In this document: positions 61,801-64,000 of the stretch, one piece after another
Layout of the letters: every line of letters begins with the position of its first letter
Position numbering within the stretch: the first letter of the stretch is position 1
Source: Zhengitettix transpicula
Taxonomy: Eukaryota > Arthropoda > Insecta > Orthoptera > Tetrigidae
Assembly: GCA_037074705.1 (NCBI GenBank)
Contig: CM073595.1
Location: 49,409,639 to 49,473,638 of the forward strand
Direction of reading: 5' to 3'
Length of the DNA stretch: 64,000 bases
Notes under the pieces: model-generated
The model's database searches: none
What the model was told of the DNA's origin: nothing
What the model saw: only the letters and a program-made list of their open reading frames with translations
Translations under genes and position numbers: made by a program

Positions 61801-62828
61801 CAGAATGAGCAGCAAATTGAAACTGTTTTATCTGTTCAATAAACAATGAAACTTTCATGAGTAACAATAATATAACATTTTGTGTGTGACAACCTAAATA
61901 TCTCAAATAAGTATGAATTTGGATACTTACAGATGCTTCTTTTCTTTGTTGAACCATACTGGAAAAATAAAACTTTTGTAAGGTTTACATCTTGACAAAT
62001 ATATACACATGAAATGAGCATGTGTTTAAGAAACAGTGTGGTGTGATACAACATACATATATTACACTATAAAATTATTTTTACTTGAAGGAATAAATTA
62101 TTTTGATGAAAAGTATATGTTTGAAGTTTAGTTAATAATGACACTAAACAGACAAGAATTTTAGACATATGAAAATATATTGAAATTGCTTCTACATGTT
62201 TGTAGATGTCATCAGGTGTTAAAATTTCTTAAGACATGTAGAAACAATGTCATGTTATTTTTACATTATGCCATAAATTCTTGTCAGTTTTATGGCCAAT
62301 ATATCATTATTAAAGATTATTTGGGCTTACCATTGAATAGTTTTTGGAACAGGTGGGATGATATGACAGTATATGATATTTTAGAGAATGTGGCACACCG
62401 AACTGAAAAGGTGGATTTCAAAAAGTCAAATATTTCAAAGTTTTCTTTAGCAGTTAGTAAATTTACAGGTCCACACTGCAAACTGTACAGTAAAATCCAT
62501 CATTAACACTCAAATAAGACATATTTTTCTGTCATATTATCCATATCATATTTGCAAACAACATACAATTTTAGGTTTGTCTCGATTACTTCATCTACAT
62601 TGTAAGAGCATTTCACCATAAATTACATCCTCCAAAAATGATTTTTCAATTCCACATAGTTCAGTTAGATTACAAATGTGAATTTACTAACTCTAACAAA
62701 TCAGTTAATTCCTGAAGCTGCATTCGATGAATGAGATACTGTGCATACTGAGTTACAGCCTGGTTACGAGAACTTAAAATCTGGTATACCGTAGACTTCT
62801 TAAGAGTTCTCACAAGGAAGAGCACTAC
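58808..62828 (-). CDS. VIPAS39: VIPAS39 / SPE-39 (Vps16B), 3' seven coding exons, 5' part outside the window
   Basis: Exons in coding order: 62828-62692, 61958-61931 (28 bases), 61831-61696, 61271-61048, 59981-59808, 59449-59345, 58828-58808. Phases join throughout and give 274 residues plus stop, about the C-terminal 55 percent of the usual 490-residue protein. Matches to the family in order are VVLFLVRTLKKSTVYQIL, LNIRASIQAWDDVDSIL, a MKLAQKLQCHKTIID block, HQRDKQSLISYQATLD and the short terminal ...WRN-stop that mirrors the WKN end of the human protein. The protein binds VPS33B in the CHEVI complex, acting in endosome and lysosome-related organelle maturation; the Drosophila counterpart is Vps16B. 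Upstream exons must lie beyond 64000 or be obscured by the repeats at 62985-64000. Confidence 0.88.
60475..60785 (-). repeat. Interspersed repeat, inverted copy of 5220-5525
   Basis: The reverse complement aligns with 5220-5525, including the blocks CAGCTGCCTCC, CTGCCATC, GAAG, CCTACCTGATG, ACTTTTAGG and GGATCC. It lies in an intron of VIPAS39. Identity is moderate with small indels. Same unclassified family as the 5035-5525 entry. Confidence 0.75.
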
Positions 62829-62984
62829 CTAGTAAGACAAGGAAAAAGAATTGTTACACAAAATTTGGAACATATTATGACAAATGTGAAAACGTATTAT
62901 TAATACTATATAAGACAGAAAATCAATTTATTATAAGTTTACAATTAACCTAACTGCCAAACAGACTGGACCAACTACTAATTT

Positions 62985-62985
62985 C

Positions 62986-63038
<53 letters not shown>

Positions 63039-63326
63039 GGAGAATCCATTTAAGGAATTAATTCACATTTAAACTTGGATAGTGAGGAAGGATAGAAATA
63101 AATAGGAGAAATAGGAGGATTGCGCTTTGTTTGAATTCATATGCTCGGGCGAAGAATTACGCACATAGAAAAGCATATGTTCAAAGCAGAGAGAAGGATG
63201 GAAGAAGAAGGAAAGACTGAAAATATTTGACCCAGGCGGGACTTGAACCCACGTATTCTGCTTAGTACACAGCTGTGTAACTATTTCTCCTATTTATTTC
63301 TATCCTTCCTCACTATCCAAGTTTAA

Positions 63327-63393
<67 letters not shown>

Positions 63394-63395
63394 AA
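62985..63395 (-). repeat. tRNA-headed SINE, rearranged copy between (AT)n tracts
   Basis: A (TA)n tract at about 62988-63030 is followed by a minus-strand SINE body (63031-63230), nearly identical to the arms at 48993-49399. Then comes a partial tRNA head (GCGGGACTTGAACCCACG, CTGCTTAGTACACAG). The head breaks off near 63280 and the sequence switches to an inverted fragment of the body's far end (CTCCTATTTATTTC to AAGTTTAAATG). A second (AT)n tract follows to about 63390. The result is a small internally inverted, foldback form of the SINE. Confidence 0.8.
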
Positions 63396-63404
63396 TAGTG
63401 AGAA

Positions 63405-63512
63405 TGTGACATTGTCAAAAATATTGGTATGGAAAGGATAGAGAGATAGGTTGTGGCTTACCTGAAAGTGAAGTACGGTGTCGCCACAACCTATCTCTCT
63501 ATCCTTTCCATA

Positions 63513-63576
<64 letters not shown>

Positions 63577-64000
63577 TATGGAAAGGATAGAGAGATAGGT
63601 TGTGGCTTACCTGAAAGTGAAGTACGGTGTCGCCATGAGGAACTGAAGGTTGTTCTTCAAATTTTCGGAGGCTCTCAGCCTCCTTCTTCAGGAAGGAGTG
63701 TTACACCATTCCGTGCACCGGCCGGCTGCGGTTGTGGCTTACCTGAAAGTGAAGTGCGGTGTCACCATGAGGAACTGAAGGTTGTTCTTCAAATCTTCAG
63801 GAAGGAGGCTGAGAGCCTCCTAAAATTTGAAGAACAACCTTCAGTTCCTCATGGCGACACCGTACTTCACTTTCAGGTAAGCCACAACCTATCTCTCTAT
63901 CCTTTCCATACCAATATTTTTGACAATGTTGGGGACGCGGAATTGATGGGGCAGAAGGTGGTGATATAATAGAGTTAGAGAGGGACACGGAATGGTGTAA
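63405..64000. repeat. Nested inverted repeats with exon-like segment, continuing past the window
   Basis: A unit starting TTGGTATGGAAAGGATAGAG and running through GTGGCTTACCTGAAAGTGAA to CGGTGTCGCCATGAGGAAC appears in at least five positions. They are 63423-63483 (+), 63484-63518 (-), 63573-63690 (+), about 63733-63800 (+, no left part) and 63815-63918 (-). The outer arms (63405-63483 and 63841-63930) are perfect complements over about 80-90 bases. A pure (AT)n run at 63519-63572 separates the inner units. The final bases ACACGGAATGGTGTAA complement 63703-63718, so the structure continues to the right. Confidence 0.85.

Noticed and set aside
63478..63969. 163-codon plus-strand open frame
   Set aside because: Its first third is an (AT)n microsatellite read as Ile-Tyr repeats and the rest is inverted copies of one short unit. 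It cannot be a normal gene.
1..64000. CRISPR array, bacterial operon or viral insertion
   Set aside because: No regularly spaced direct repeats with unique spacers, no bacterial gene organisation and no recognisable viral coding were seen. All recognised genes are spliced insect genes.

Overview
The window is nuclear DNA from an insect: AT-rich, with large introns, GT-AG splicing, many (AT)n microsatellites and a heavy load of transposable elements. The transposon mix and long introns suggest a large-genome polyneopteran (cockroach, termite or stick-insect grade), but the sequence alone does not fix the order. All gene models below were built by reading exons, splice sites and phases by eye. 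In all four genes the phases join without a gap, and three of the four are complete.

Layout. 1-9000: repeat-rich DNA with a tRNA-derived SINE, three copies of an unknown repeat in mixed orientation, a Penelope-like (PLE) reverse-transcriptase fragment and a Helitron-like tandem unit. 9100-22397 (+): a complete seven-exon secreted histidine acid phosphatase gene (379 aa). Its two large introns carry foldback elements, a TIR element with a LINE fragment inside it, and a near full-length but broken mariner. 22398-27431: AT-rich DNA, probably partly dsh 3' UTR. 27432-42028 (-): a complete 14-exon dishevelled gene (702 aa, DIX-PDZ-DEP), with a piggyBac-like relic in intron 3. 42029-44719: head-to-head interval between dsh and the next gene. 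44744-51506 (+): an FBXO30/FBXO40-type F-box protein (about 524 aa) with an N-terminal TRAF-like zinc finger. Its last intron holds a 202-bp-arm palindrome, a tRNA-headed SINE and a LINE relic. 51507-58807: AT-rich intergenic DNA. 58808-62828 (-): the last seven recognised coding exons of VIPAS39/SPE-39 (Vps16B), whose N-terminal part lies beyond the right edge. 62985-64000: SINE and large palindromic repeats in (AT)n tracts.

The genes have unrelated housekeeping or developmental roles: a secreted phosphatase, Wnt and planar-polarity signalling, an SCF ubiquitin-ligase receptor, and endolysosomal trafficking. Nothing suggests an operon or gene cluster. The most interesting non-gene signal is a scattered family of short foldback pieces. 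They share a stem-loop followed by GAAAC(G/A)T and then an ACCC..TGGAA.CC(T/C)GAGAA-like block. One copy follows a Penelope RT fragment and keeps a nearly canonical hammerhead-ribozyme core. I read them as terminal pieces of Penelope-like retroelements carrying decayed, possibly dimer-type, hammerhead motifs.
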